A stretch of DNA of 64,000 nucleotides from Firm-04 sp045600205 (GTDB lineage: Bacteria; Bacillota; Clostridia; Oscillospirales; Ruminococcaceae): NCBI GenBank assembly GCA_045600205.1, contig JAZRXM010000016.1, positions 1-64,000 on the forward strand, read 5' to 3'. Both the position numbers and the translations under genes were made by a program. This document shows positions 16,654 through 25,291 of the stretch, one piece after another. The notes beneath the pieces are model-generated. The model did not search any database. It was not told the DNA's origin and saw only the letters and a list, made by a program, of their open reading frames with translations. How positions within the stretch are numbered: position 1 is the stretch's first letter; each line of letters starts with the position of its first letter.

Positions 16654-19275
16654 TTATTTCTGCCAAGCAGCAATGGATTCCAGTACCTTTGTCAGCTTTT
16701 CATTTGCTTTTGCGAGCTTTTCACGCTCTGCTGCAATTAACTGCGCCGGTGCTTTCTCACAGAATCCCGGATTGTTCAGCTTGCCCTCAATGAAGCCGAT
16801 GTCCTTGCGTACCTTTGCTTCTTCTTTTGCCAGTCTTGCAAGCTCTTTTTCGACATCCACAAGTTCCTCCATCGGAATGAAGATTCTTGCAGCATCCGTA
16901 ACAACGGTCAGCGCATTCTTGAACTGATAATTCTGACCGAATTCCAGCTCCGATGCCGATACCATGTTCTCAAAGAACATGGAGCAGGAGGAGAATACGT
17001 CAACTTCGAGGGTTTCGAAGTACAGTTTTGTTCTGACCGAATTCGGAACATTCAGTTCGGTGCGGCTCATGCGGACTGCTTTGATCGCGGCAATGACCTT
17101 TTCGAAATCTGCGGCGGTCTTGCTGAAATCAAGCTCCTCTTTGTAGGTCGGGAACTCCTCCAGCATGATCATGGATGCGCCGTCGGTGAGTACCTGCCAG
17201 ATCTCCTCGGTGATGAACGGCATAAACGGATGCAGCAGCTTCAGCATACCGCGCAGGACATATACGAGCACCTGCTCTGCATCTGCCTTGCTCTGACCGC
17301 CCATACGCATTCTCGGCTTGGTCAGCTCAATGTACCAGTCGCAGTAGACATCCCAGATGAAGTCATACAGTTTTGCCGATGCCACGCCCAGTTCGAAGTG
17401 GTCGAGGTTGTCGTTGACATCCTTTGCCAGATCGTTGAATTTGCTGATGATCCACTTGTCCTCGATGGCGAGTTTTTCCGGCAGACCCTTGAACGTGAAA
17501 TCATCCGGAAGATTCATCATAACGAAACGCGATGCGTTCCAGAGTTTGTTTGCAAAGTTACGCGCTGCTTTGACCTTGTCATCGGTGAAGCGCATATCGT
17601 TTCCGGGAGAGTTGCCCGTTGCAAGCATAAAGCGCAGAGCGTCCGCGCCGTAGTTGTCGATAATTTCGAGCGGGTCAATGCCGTTGCCCAGCGATTTCGA
17701 CATTTTTCTGCCCTGTGCGTCGCGCACCAGACCGTGGATGAGTACCGTTTTGAACGGTGCTTCTTCCATATGCTCCATACCTGCAACGATCATTCTGGAT
17801 ACCCAGAAGGTGATGATGTCGTAACCTGTGACCAGCGTGTCGGTCGGATAGAAATAGCGCAGATCGTCGGTTTTTTCAGGCCAGCCCAGCGTCGAGAACG
17901 GCCACAGAGCGGACGAGAACCATGTATCCAGCGTGTCAGGATCCTGACGCATCGGTTTGCCGCACTTCGGGCAGACGGCGGAGGATTCTTTCGTGACGAC
18001 CAGTTCACCGCAGTCATCGCAGTAGAATGCGGGGATCTGGTGTCCCCACCAGAGCTGACGGGAGATACACCAGTCACGGATATCCTCCATCCAGTTGTAA
18101 TAGAGTTTGTCAAAACGCTCGGGCACAAACTTGATCTTGCCGCTGCGGACTGCCTCGATGGCAGGCTTTGCCAGCTCGTCCATTTTGACGAACCACTGCA
18201 GCGATACACGCGGCTCAACGGTCGTGCCGCAGCGATAGCAGGTGCCGACATTGTGAACGTGCGGCTCCACTTTGATCAGATAACCGCCTGCTTCCAGATC
18301 GGCAACGATGGCTTTTCTTGCCTCGTAGCGGTCCATGCCTGCGTACTTCGGATAATCCTCGGTGATCTTCGCATCATCGGTCATAACGTTGATGACTTCG
18401 AGGTTGTGACGCTGTCCGACCATGAAGTCGTTGGGGTCGTGGGCAGGAGTGATCTTTACAACGCCCGTACCGAATTCCATATCAACATAGGCATCCGCAA
18501 CGACAGGGATCTCTCTGCCGACCAGCGGGAGGATCAGCGTTTTGCCGACCAGTGCCTTGTAACGCTCGTCTTTCGGGTTGACTGCAACGGCGGTATCGCC
18601 CAGGAGTGTTTCCGGACGGGTGGTAGCCAGTTCCAGATAGCCCGAACCGTCCTTGAACGGATAGCGCAGGTGCCAGAAATTGCCTTCCTGTTCTTCGTAG
18701 GTGACCTCTGCATTGGAAATGGAGGTCAGGCAGTGCGGACACCAGTTGATGATGCGCTCACCGCGATAGATCAGACCTTTTTCGTAGTACTTGACGAAAA
18801 CTTCCTTGACTGCCTCTGAGCAGCCCTCGTCCATGGTGAAGCGTTCACGCTCCCAGTCACAGGAGGAGCCCAGTTTCATGAGCTGCTGGTCGATTCTGCC
18901 TGCGTACTTTTCTTTCCATGCCCATGCACGCTCCATGAAACCGTCACGACCGATATCCTCTTTTGTGACGCCTTCCTCGCGCATTGCCGCAACGATCTTT
19001 GCCTCCGTTGCGATCGCTGCGTGGTCAGTACCCGGCAGCCAGAGTGTCGAAAAGCCGCTCATACGCTTCCAGCGGATCAGAATGTCCTGGAGGGTTTCAT
19101 CCAGTGCGTGACCCATATGAAGCTGACCCGTGACATTGGGTGGCGGAATGACAATTGTATACGGGATTTTCTTTGCATCGACCTCTGCATGGAAGCAGCG
19201 TTTGTCCATCCAGCCCTGATAGATCCGATCCTCAAAGCTGCTGGGGTCGTAGTTCTTGGCAAGCTCTTTTGCCAT
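16654..19275 (-). CDS. valS: Valyl-tRNA synthetase
   Basis: ValS charges tRNA-Val and hydrolyses mischarged threonyl-tRNA in its CP1 editing domain. The 873-aa class I enzyme has the HIGH motif as HMGH in PPPNVTGQLHMGH (around residue 50) and the KMSKS motif in GRKMSKSLGNG near residue 526. Cys pairs of a zinc-binding insert (CDDC, CPKC) lie between them. The C-terminal coiled-coil tRNA arm (about 805-870) is rich in Lys, Glu and Ala. AAGGAG precedes the ATG. Expression is governed by the T-box leader at 19310-19616. Confidence 0.97.
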   Translation of the reverse strand: MAKELAKNYDPSSFEDRIYQGWMDKRCFHAEVDAKKIPYTIVIPPPNVTGQLHMGHALDETLQDILIRWKRMSGFSTLWLPGTDHAAIATEAKIVAAMREEGVTKEDIGRDGFMERAWAWKEKYAGRIDQQLMKLGSSCDWERERFTMDEGCSEAVKEVFVKYYEKGLIYRGERIINWCPHCLTSISNAEVTYEEQEGNFWHLRYPFKDGSGYLELATTRPETLLGDTAVAVNPKDERYKALVGKTLILPLVGREIPVVADAYVDMEFGTGVVKITPAHDPNDFMVGQRHNLEVINVMTDDAKITEDYPKYAGMDRYEARKAIVADLEAGGYLIKVEPHVHNVGTCYRCGTTVEPRVSLQWFVKMDELAKPAIEAVRSGKIKFVPERFDKLYYNWMEDIRDWCISRQLWWGHQIPAFYCDDCGELVVTKESSAVCPKCGKPMRQDPDTLDTWFSSALWPFSTLGWPEKTDDLRYFYPTDTLVTGYDIITFWVSRMIVAGMEHMEEAPFKTVLIHGLVRDAQGRKMSKSLGNGIDPLEIIDNYGADALRFMLATGNSPGNDMRFTDDKVKAARNFANKLWNASRFVMMNLPDDFTFKGLPEKLAIEDKWIISKFNDLAKDVNDNLDHFELGVASAKLYDFIWDVYCDWYIELTKPRMRMGGQSKADAEQVLVYVLRGMLKLLHPFMPFITEEIWQVLTDGASMIMLEEFPTYKEELDFSKTAADFEKVIAAIKAVRMSRTELNVPNSVRTKLYFETLEVDVFSSCSMFFENMVSASELEFGQNYQFKNALTVVTDAARIFIPMEELVDVEKELARLAKEEAKVRKDIGFIEGKLNNPGFCEKAPAQLIAAEREKLAKANEKLTKVLESIAAWQK

Positions 19276-19309
19276 GGGGGATCACTCCTTTTCTTCCTTT
19301 TTCGGTGAG

Positions 19310-19355
19310 AAACAAAAACGTCCTGAGCGCAGGACTTTCGTCAACGCTCAGGACG
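19310..19355 (-). terminator. Conditional terminator of the valS T-box
   Basis: CGTCCTGAGCG (19319-19329) pairs with CGCTCAGGACG (19345-19355), followed on the minus strand by TTTTTGTT. It competes with the antiterminator that contains the T-box core. Confidence 0.92.
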
Positions 19356-19616
19356 ATGCTTTACGATTTGGTAAAGACCGCGGTACCACCTGAATTCAGC
19401 CGTATATTCATGCGGCTGCGCCTCTGCGGCAGCATCAATACTGCCTGCCCCGTTACGGCGGGCGTCCCGTCAAACAGTTTTCCGCACGGATGCGGCTTTT
19501 CCGTTTGCAGCTCGGAGTGCGACTTCTCTGCTGTCACGGGGACATTTCCAGCAACCATGTCCTCTCTGTACCGTGGTGGAGCAGCTACTACTCACTCGTC
19601 ATTGCCTTTGAGAGAT
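19310..19616 (-). ncRNA. T-box riboswitch, tRNA-Val specific, in the valS leader
   Basis: Reading the minus strand, the leader shows a Stem I with an AGTAG element opposite the specifier loop, a terminal region with GGTTGCTG, a specifier codon GUC (plus-strand 19521-19523) and, later, the T-box core AGGTGGTACCGCG (19391-19379). It ends in the terminator at 19310-19355. Uncharged tRNA-Val should stabilise the antiterminator and allow valS transcription. The GUC reading fits the gene downstream. I assigned the specifier by pairing GAGTG with CACTC below and CTGCT with AGCAG above it. Confidence 0.93.
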
Positions 19617-19622
19617 ATTTAC

Positions 19623-19651
19623 AGTCTATCAGATTTTGTCGGATTCGTCAA
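19623..19651 (-). promoter_or_regulatory. SigA promoter of valS
   Basis: On the minus strand, TTGACG (19651-19646), a 17-bp spacer and TAGACT (19628-19623). This gives a leader of about 340 bases. Confidence 0.82.
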
Positions 19652-19709
19652 GATACCACGCGAGATTTCAGCAGTTTGCACAATGCCGATTCCCTACACC
19701 ATCATCCGC

Positions 19710-19738
19710 TTGACATCTGCGGCGAAGTTGATTATAAT
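19710..19738 (+). promoter_or_regulatory. SigA promoter of the SH3-like lipoprotein gene
   Basis: TTGACA (19710-19715), a 17-bp spacer and TATAAT (19733-19738), both perfect consensus. It is divergent from the valS promoter. Confidence 0.93.
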
Positions 19739-19775
19739 GAATCAAAGATAAACTTTTCTGACGGGAGGATTCTCA

Positions 19776-20681
19776 ATGTTAAAGAATATCACGGCGGTGC
19801 TGCTGGCATCCGCCTGTCTTTTCGCTGCGGGATGCAGTTTTTCCAAGCCTGCTGATGACAGTTTTGATGAAAGCTCTTATTCCGTACCGCTTGCCGCGGA
19901 TGCTGCACCAAAATTCAGTCGGGTCAGGCTGGATGTGAAAGGTACGATCATTGCCCGTGACGGTGCAAACCTCTGCAAGGAACCTTCCATGTTTTCAGAG
20001 CAGATTGCCGTACTGGAAGACCACACCGAGGTACAGGTCATTTCCGCCGCCAATGCGTTTCAGTCGGAGATCCGTGAGGATGGCACTTGGCTTTACGTAT
20101 CCGCAAACGGGAAAAAAGGCTATGTTTATGCGCGATACGTGGATATTTCTCTGACCGCGCAGGCTTCGGAGTATACCAATGCGCAGTGGTTTGTTCTCGG
20201 CGCGATCCTTTATCAGCAGTATATGACCGATTCCGCGAACATTCGCAAGCCCCGTGCCCTCGATATCGACTTTGACCGCGAACAGGTCGGGCGTGAACAG
20301 GAGGACGGCAGCTTCAAGTACTATTATCATCTTTATAAGCCGGAAAACCTCACCATTGACCAGCTTTCAGAGGCGTATTATAACGAATATGCGAAGAAAT
20401 ACTATGACGGTACGTTTGAGGACTACTACGTTACCGAGTATCAGAAGGTCTACGGCTGGCAGGGGGCGGACAACGGAATGTGGACTGAGCGTCTGGCAGT
20501 GGAATCTCTCGATTCTGTCACGGATACGGAGATTTTCTATACCGCAAGAGAGTACTATTCACAGGTGATGCAGTCCGAGCTTCCGATCTATCAAGAGTAT
20601 GTGTTTTCATTGGTGTTCGAGGACGGCAGATGGAAATGCGGTCAGTTGGGCGACATTTCCGAGCCTGTCACAACTGAGTAA
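19776..20681 (+). CDS. Lipoprotein with an SH3-like domain
   Basis: The 301-aa product starts with a lipoprotein signal peptide ending in the lipobox LFAAGC, so Cys20 should be acylated and the protein held on the outer face of the membrane. Residues 55-125 form a bacterial SH3-like domain (GTIIARDGANLCKEPS, then TWLYVSANGKKGYVYARYVDI), a module that often binds peptidoglycan. The remaining 170 residues are rich in Tyr and acidic residues and match nothing I know. GGGAGGA precedes the ATG. The 3' end overlaps the convergent nucleotidyltransferase gene by 40 bp. Confidence 0.88.
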   Translation: MLKNITAVLLASACLFAAGCSFSKPADDSFDESSYSVPLAADAAPKFSRVRLDVKGTIIARDGANLCKEPSMFSEQIAVLEDHTEVQVISAANAFQSEIREDGTWLYVSANGKKGYVYARYVDISLTAQASEYTNAQWFVLGAILYQQYMTDSANIRKPRALDIDFDREQVGREQEDGSFKYYYHLYKPENLTIDQLSEAYYNEYAKKYYDGTFEDYYVTEYQKVYGWQGADNGMWTERLAVESLDSVTDTEIFYTAREYYSQVMQSELPIYQEYVFSLVFEDGRWKCGQLGDISEPVTTE

Positions 20682-21415
20682 AAATATGCATTCAGCGCGT
20701 CAATATCCGGTTTTTCTTTTGCGGGAATCTGTTCCGCAAGCGCGGTGAGGCGTTCCAGTTCTGCGTCAATATACGCATTCAGCACGGGTATTTTCTCGCC
20801 TGTCATAGATTCGGGCGCAAGCTGTTTCCGTTCCAAAAGGGCATCCAGTTCTCCGCGGATTTTCTGCGGACAAATGGCATCACAGAGATCGGAAAACAGC
20901 ATTGGCGGCGGTGTGCTTTCTTTCAGGATCCAGTTGCAAGCGAAAATCGGGCGCAGAACGTAAAAATATTTCTTCAGGCGGATGGTTTCGCCGCTCAGAT
21001 GATCCCCCTTGTTGGTAGCCGCCATGTGCAGGTAGTGATAAATTCCCTTTTTGCTCTGAAAATACGAGTTGATCATCTTCGAGAGCTTATCCCATTCGGG
21101 CGTGGAGCGGTAGACGATCGGGGAACTGTTCCACTCGAAAATGGTCGGGTTGGAGGTCATCAGAAGCCGCAGCAGCTTTTGCAGATCCCAGCCGTTGATG
21201 TCCAGTGTTTCGTCAAGCTGCCATTCGATGACATCCCGCGGTGAGTTCAGTTTCAGATAATCGGCGGTTTTCCGCACGTAGACGAACCGTACATCGTAGT
21301 CGCTGTCCGGCGAGGCGAATCCCCATGCACGGCTGCCCGATTCGCAGGCGTAGAGAACGCGTACCTGCTCCTTTTCTTCGATATCCCGCAGTTTTTCTGC
21401 AATGATTGCTTCCAT
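20642..21415 (-). CDS. Nucleotidyltransferase-superfamily protein (RlaP/YcgL-like)
   Basis: The 257-aa protein carries the minimal polymerase-beta nucleotidyltransferase signature GSRAWGF followed by DSDYDVRF at about residues 27-44. The two aspartates would bind metal. The remainder, including IEWQLDETLDINGWDLQKLL and LHMAATNK, fits the RlaP-like family of predicted nucleotidyltransferases. Its substrate is not established. The gene stands alone on the minus strand and its last 40 bases overlap the end of the convergent lipoprotein gene. Confidence 0.85.
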   Translation of the reverse strand: MEAIIAEKLRDIEEKEQVRVLYACESGSRAWGFASPDSDYDVRFVYVRKTADYLKLNSPRDVIEWQLDETLDINGWDLQKLLRLLMTSNPTIFEWNSSPIVYRSTPEWDKLSKMINSYFQSKKGIYHYLHMAATNKGDHLSGETIRLKKYFYVLRPIFACNWILKESTPPPMLFSDLCDAICPQKIRGELDALLERKQLAPESMTGEKIPVLNAYIDAELERLTALAEQIPAKEKPDIDALNAYFYSVVTGSEMSPN

Positions 21416-21516
21416 TGGAATGCTCCTTTCTGCATTTCGTTATCACCATTCTATCAGAACAGACGGCAAAAATCAAGGATTTTTCTGCGATTTCTGCCGC
21501 CTTTTTTGTTTTTTGC

Positions 21517-21545
21517 TTGACATTTCCGAAAAAGAAGTCTATAAT
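21517..21545 (+). promoter_or_regulatory. SigA promoter of the glycyl-tRNA synthetase gene
   Basis: TTGACA (21517-21522), a 17-bp spacer and TATAAT (21540-21545). The leader to the ATG is only about 28 bases, so no T-box is present. Confidence 0.92.
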
Positions 21546-21579
21546 AAAACAGATAGATTTATGAAAGGCGGTTTTTCGC

Positions 21580-22971
21580 ATGAAAAATACCGAGAAAAAA
21601 ATGGACCAGCTTGTCGCCCTGTGTCAGGGCAGAGGTTTTGTTTACGCAGGCTCCGAAATTTACGGCGGTCTTGCAAACACATGGGACTACGGTCCTCTGG
21701 GCGTAGAGCTGAAAAATAACATCAAGAAGGCATGGTGGAAGCGTTTCGTTCAGGAATGCCCCTATAACGTCGGTCTGGACAGTGCCATCCTGATGAACCC
21801 GCAGACTTGGGTCGCTTCCGGTCATATCGGCGGCTTCTCTGACCCGCTCATGGACTGCAAGGAGTGCAAGACCCGTCATCGTGCTGACAACCTCATCGAG
21901 GACTTCGACGGCACCAACGTTGCCGGCTGGACCAACGAGCAGATGATGGATTATATTCGTGAAAAAGGCATTGCCTGCCCCAACTGCGGCAAGGCAAACT
22001 TTACCGATATCCGTCAGTTTAACCTGATGTTCAAGACGTTCCAGGGCGTCACCGAGGACAGCAAATCCGAACTGTACCTCCGCCCCGAAACTGCACAGGG
22101 TATTTTCGTCAACTTCGCAAACATTCAGCGTACCACACGTAAAAAGGTACCGTTTGGCGTTGGTCAGATCGGTAAATCGTTCCGTAACGAGATCACGCCC
22201 GGCAACTTTATTTTCCGTGTCCGCGAGTTTGAACAGATGGAGCTCGAATTCTTCTGCAAGCCCGGCACCGACCTCGAATGGTTCCAGACATGGAGAAGCA
22301 ATTGCCGTCAGTTCCTCCTCGACCTCGGTCTGAAAGAGGAAAACATCCGTCTGCGCGATCACTCGCCTGAGGAACTCTGCTTCTACTCCAAGGCAACCAC
22401 CGACTTTGAGTATCTGTTCCCGTTTGGCTGGGGCGAGCTCTGGGGCGTTGCAGACCGTACTGACTACGACCTGACCCAGCACATCAAGACTTCGGGCAAG
22501 TCGCTGGAATATTTCGATCCCGAAACCAATGAAAAATACATTCCTTACGTCATTGAGCCTTCTCTCGGCGTAGAGCGTCTGTTCCTCTCCGTGGTCACGG
22601 AGGCTTACGATGAGCAGGATCTCTCCGCAGACGGCAAGGAGGACAAGCGCACCGTCATGCACTTCCATCCCGCACTTGCACCGTTCAAGTGTGCAGTCCT
22701 GCCGCTTTCCAAAAAACTGTCTGATAAGGCACGCACGGAAGTTTATGATGTACTCGCAAAGCACTTCATGGTAGACTTTGACGATACCGGCTCGATCGGC
22801 AAGCGTTATCGCCGTGAGGATGAGATCGGTACGCCGTTCTGCATCACCTACGACTTTGATACCGCAGAAAATGACGGTTGTGTGACCGTTCGTGACCGCG
22901 ACACTATGGAGCAGGTTCGTATGCCGATTTCTGAAGTCCTTGGTTATATTCAGGCTCGCATTGAATTTTGA
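21580..22971 (+). CDS. glyQS: Glycyl-tRNA synthetase, homodimeric type
   Basis: This class II synthetase attaches glycine to tRNA-Gly. The 463-aa single-chain form is the homodimeric type, not the alpha2beta2 enzyme. Motif 1 lies in YGPLGVELKNNIKKAWW, motif 2 in GKSFRNEITPGNFIFRVREFEQME, and motif 3 in PSLGVERLFLSVV. Two CxxC pairs (CKECK near 95 and CPNC near 133) could bind zinc. The C-terminal anticodon domain begins near residue 365 (CAVLPLSKK). An AAAGGCGG site precedes the chosen ATG. A terminator follows 5 bp after the stop. Confidence 0.97.
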   Translation: MKNTEKKMDQLVALCQGRGFVYAGSEIYGGLANTWDYGPLGVELKNNIKKAWWKRFVQECPYNVGLDSAILMNPQTWVASGHIGGFSDPLMDCKECKTRHRADNLIEDFDGTNVAGWTNEQMMDYIREKGIACPNCGKANFTDIRQFNLMFKTFQGVTEDSKSELYLRPETAQGIFVNFANIQRTTRKKVPFGVGQIGKSFRNEITPGNFIFRVREFEQMELEFFCKPGTDLEWFQTWRSNCRQFLLDLGLKEENIRLRDHSPEELCFYSKATTDFEYLFPFGWGELWGVADRTDYDLTQHIKTSGKSLEYFDPETNEKYIPYVIEPSLGVERLFLSVVTEAYDEQDLSADGKEDKRTVMHFHPALAPFKCAVLPLSKKLSDKARTEVYDVLAKHFMVDFDDTGSIGKRYRREDEIGTPFCITYDFDTAENDGCVTVRDRDTMEQVRMPISEVLGYIQARIEF

Positions 22972-22976
22972 TTCCG

Positions 22977-23011
22977 ATACCGCTCTCTGGTAACAGGGGG
23001 CGGTATTTTTG
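22977..23011 (+). terminator. Terminator of the glycyl-tRNA synthetase gene
   Basis: ATACCGC (22977-22983) pairs with GCGGTAT (23000-23006), followed by TTTTT. Confidence 0.82.
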
Positions 23012-23106
23012 CAGCGCGTTCCGCGATACACAGCTTTTACCGTCAGAATGCCCAAAAGAATGGATGTGTACTTACGAAAATTCTCTGTGCTAATTTCGCG
23101 ATACGC

Positions 23107-23135
23107 TTGCAAATTCCTGCGGGATATGGTATAAT
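23107..23135 (+). promoter_or_regulatory. SigA promoter of rpsB-tsf
   Basis: TTGCAA (23107-23112), a 17-bp spacer and an extended TGGTATAAT (-10 at 23130-23135). Confidence 0.88.
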
Positions 23136-23162
23136 ATCTTGTACTTCGCACGAAAAGCACTG

Positions 23163-23194
23163 CCCGCTCGGTTCGGACATTCGTCCGCTGCGGG
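23163..23194 (+). promoter_or_regulatory. Structured element in the rpsB leader
   Basis: Nested helices CCCGC/GCGGG (23163-23167 with 23190-23194) and CGGAC/GTCCG (23174-23178 with 23183-23187) lie in the 120-base leader. Autogenous control by S2 is known in other bacteria. Here it is only suggested by position. Confidence 0.4.
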
Positions 23195-23257
23195 TTCTCC
23201 CTGTGCCTTTCGGAAGAACATAAACCAAATTTTTTCATTCACAGGAGGATTACTCAA

Positions 23258-24001
23258 ATGGGCGTTGTATCTATGAAACAGCTCCTCGAAGCAGGTGTCC
23301 ACTTCGGTCACCAGACCAGACGTTGGAACCCGAAAATGGCTCCCTATATCTTTACGGAGCGCAACGGCATCTACATCATCGACCTGCAGAAAACCGTTCG
23401 TAAGCTCGAAGAAGCTTACGCTTTCGTCCGTGACCTGTCCGCTGAAGGCAAGTCCGTTCTGTTCGTCGGCACCAAGAAGCAGGCTGCTGATTCCATCCGC
23501 GAAGAAGCTGTCCGCTCCGGTTCTTACTACGTCAATGCTCGCTGGCTCGGCGGCATGATGACCAACTACAAGACCATCCAGCAGAGAATCAAGCGTCTGG
23601 AGCAGCTCCATGCTATGGAGTCTGACGGCACTTTCGCTCTGCTGCCCAAGAAGGAAGTTGCAAAACTCTCCCTCGAAATCGAAAAGCTCGAAAAGTTCCT
23701 CGGCGGTATCAAGGAAATGGATAAGCTGCCCGGCGCACTGTTCATCGTTGACCCCCGCAAGGAAAAGATCGCTGTTTCCGAAGCTAAGAAGCTCTGCATC
23801 CCGATCGTTGCAATTGTTGATACCAACTGCGATCCGGATGATGTTGACTATGTCATCCCCGGTAACGATGACGCAATCCGTGCCGTAAAGCTGATCGCCG
23901 GCACCATCGCAAATGCTGTCATCGAGGGTCGTCAGGGTGCTGACGCTGTCGCTCCTGTTGAAGCTCCCGCTGAGGAAGCTGCTGAGGCTGACGCTGAATA
24001 A
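23258..24001 (+). CDS. rpsB: 30S ribosomal protein S2
   Basis: S2 is a late-assembling small-subunit protein needed for S1 binding and translation initiation. The 247-aa product begins MGVVSMKQLLEAGVHFGHQ and contains the family segments RRWNPKMAPYIF and RWLGGMMTNYKTI. Its C-terminal tail is rich in Ala, Glu and Pro. CAGGAGGA lies 9 bases before the ATG. It forms a two-gene operon with tsf under the promoter at 23107-23135. Confidence 0.98.
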   Translation: MGVVSMKQLLEAGVHFGHQTRRWNPKMAPYIFTERNGIYIIDLQKTVRKLEEAYAFVRDLSAEGKSVLFVGTKKQAADSIREEAVRSGSYYVNARWLGGMMTNYKTIQQRIKRLEQLHAMESDGTFALLPKKEVAKLSLEIEKLEKFLGGIKEMDKLPGALFIVDPRKEKIAVSEAKKLCIPIVAIVDTNCDPDDVDYVIPGNDDAIRAVKLIAGTIANAVIEGRQGADAVAPVEAPAEEAAEADAE

Positions 24002-24018
24002 TTTTTGATTTTACGACT

Positions 24019-24048
24019 GGGAGCGTTTACCTTTTGGCGCACGCTCCC
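24019..24048 (+). promoter_or_regulatory. Intergenic hairpin between rpsB and tsf
   Basis: GGGAGCGT (24019-24026) pairs with ACGCTCCC (24041-24048). No T-run follows, so it is more likely an mRNA-stability or processing element than a terminator. Confidence 0.55.
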
Positions 24049-24076
24049 TCATTTCTCGAAACGGAGGATTACTACC

Positions 24077-25000
24077 ATGGCTAATTTTACCGCTAAAGAC
24101 GTAAACGATCTGCGTAAGTCCACAGGCGTTGGTCTGATGGACTGCAAAAAGGCTCTGACCGAGGCTGACGGCGATGTCGAAAAGGCAATCGTCATCCTGC
24201 GTGAAAAGGGTCTGGCAAACCAGGCTAAGAAGGCTGACCGTATCGCTGCTGAGGGCGCAGTCGTTGCAATCACCAACGATGACAACACCGCTGGCGCAAT
24301 CGTTGAGGTCAACTCTGAGACCGACTTCGTTGCACAGAACGAGGAGTTCACCGCTTTCTGCGAAGGTCTGGCTAAGACCGTTCTTTCCGAAAATCCTGCT
24401 GACCTCGACGCTCTGAAGGCTGCTAAGTTCAACGGCGGCTCCATGACCGTTAAAGAAGCTCTCGACGAGATCTTCCTCAAGTTCCGTGAGAACCTCCAGA
24501 TCCGTCGTTTTGCTCGCGTTGAGGGCATCGTCAAAGAGTACGTTCACTTCAATAAGAAGGAAGGCGTTCTCGTCGCTGCTACCTGCTCTGCAGGCGCAGA
24601 TGCTGCTGTTCTCGATTGCCTCAATGACGTTGCTCTCCAGGCTGACGCTATGAAGGCTACTTACCTCACCAAAGAGGAAGTTCCTGCTGATGTAATGGAG
24701 CAGGAGAAGAAGATCGTTATGGCTCAGATGGCTGAGGATCCCAAGATGACTGGTAAGCCTGAGGCTGTTCTCGCAAAGATCGCTGAGGGTAAGGTCGGCG
24801 TTTACTACCGTGAAAACTGCCTGCTCTGCCAGGAGTTTGTCAAGGGCGAGGGCGAGACCATTGAGCAGTATGTTAAGAACTGCGGCAAAAAGGTCGGCGC
24901 AGATATCACCATCAACAGCTTCGTCCGCTTCATCTGCGGCGAGGGCATTGAGAAGCGCGTTGACGATTTCGCCGGCGAGATCGCTTCCATGCTGAAATAA
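24077..25000 (+). CDS. tsf: Elongation factor Ts
   Basis: EF-Ts is the guanine nucleotide exchange factor for EF-Tu. The 307-aa protein has the N-terminal UBA-like region with LRKSTGVGLMDCKKAL, then the core motif SETDFVAQNEEF at about 80-91, two dimerisation subdomains and a C-terminal module. The start at 24077 has GGAGGA 8 bases upstream. A longer in-frame ATG at 24005, next to the rpsB stop, would add 24 residues foreign to the family. Confidence 0.98.
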   Translation: MANFTAKDVNDLRKSTGVGLMDCKKALTEADGDVEKAIVILREKGLANQAKKADRIAAEGAVVAITNDDNTAGAIVEVNSETDFVAQNEEFTAFCEGLAKTVLSENPADLDALKAAKFNGGSMTVKEALDEIFLKFRENLQIRRFARVEGIVKEYVHFNKKEGVLVAATCSAGADAAVLDCLNDVALQADAMKATYLTKEEVPADVMEQEKKIVMAQMAEDPKMTGKPEAVLAKIAEGKVGVYYRENCLLCQEFVKGEGETIEQYVKNCGKKVGADITINSFVRFICGEGIEKRVDDFAGEIASMLK

Positions 25001-25023
25001 TCTCAGCAAACCAATGAATTGAA

Positions 25024-25068
25024 AAACCTGCTTTCCACCGAGTCAGGCGGCGGAAAGCAGGTTTTTTT
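25024..25068. terminator. Bidirectional terminator between tsf and the minus-strand mscS group
   Basis: A 13-bp perfect stem, AAACCTGCTTTCC (25024-25036) with GGAAAGCAGGTTT (25052-25064), has T-runs on both strands. Confidence 0.92.
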
Positions 25069-25089
25069 GTGTTTGTGCGATTGTGTGGC

Positions 25090-25266
25090 TCAGTATCGTT
25101 TATCCACATCAGCCCAGAATGCGTCATCCGGGGTGATGCCCTTTCGCCACAATATGCTTGCTTCGGCATCCTGCCTCCACACGGGTTTTGCGGTTGCTGG
25201 GATTCCAAGCAGTCTTTTTGTCCGACAATCACTGATCCGTCTCCCCAAAACCAGTTTGCTGCTCAT
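25090..25266 (-). CDS. Possible 58-aa protein downstream of the MscS gene
   Basis: An ATG-started frame of 58 codons lies 25 bp after the MscS-like stop and ends 22 bp before the bidirectional terminator, as expected for the last gene of that operon. The product starts MSSKLVLGRR, contains RLLGIPATAKPVW and ends FWADVDKRY. It is basic at the start and acidic and aromatic at the end. No strong ribosome binding site is visible (GAGGA lies about 20 bases upstream), so coupling or a degraded gene are both possible. No family recognised. Confidence 0.4.
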   Translation of the reverse strand: MSSKLVLGRRISDCRTKRLLGIPATAKPVWRQDAEASILWRKGITPDDAFWADVDKRY

Positions 25267-25291
25267 ATCAGTTGCATTTCAGATTCCTCGT

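Noticed and set aside
21480..21579. T-box or glycine riboswitch ahead of the glycyl-tRNA synthetase gene
   Set aside because: The promoter lies about 28 bases from the ATG, leaving no room for a riboswitch.
21559..23238. 559-codon minus frame opposite the glycyl-tRNA synthetase gene
   Set aside because: It is a shadow of the synthetase gene, which has all three class II motifs and a consensus promoter.
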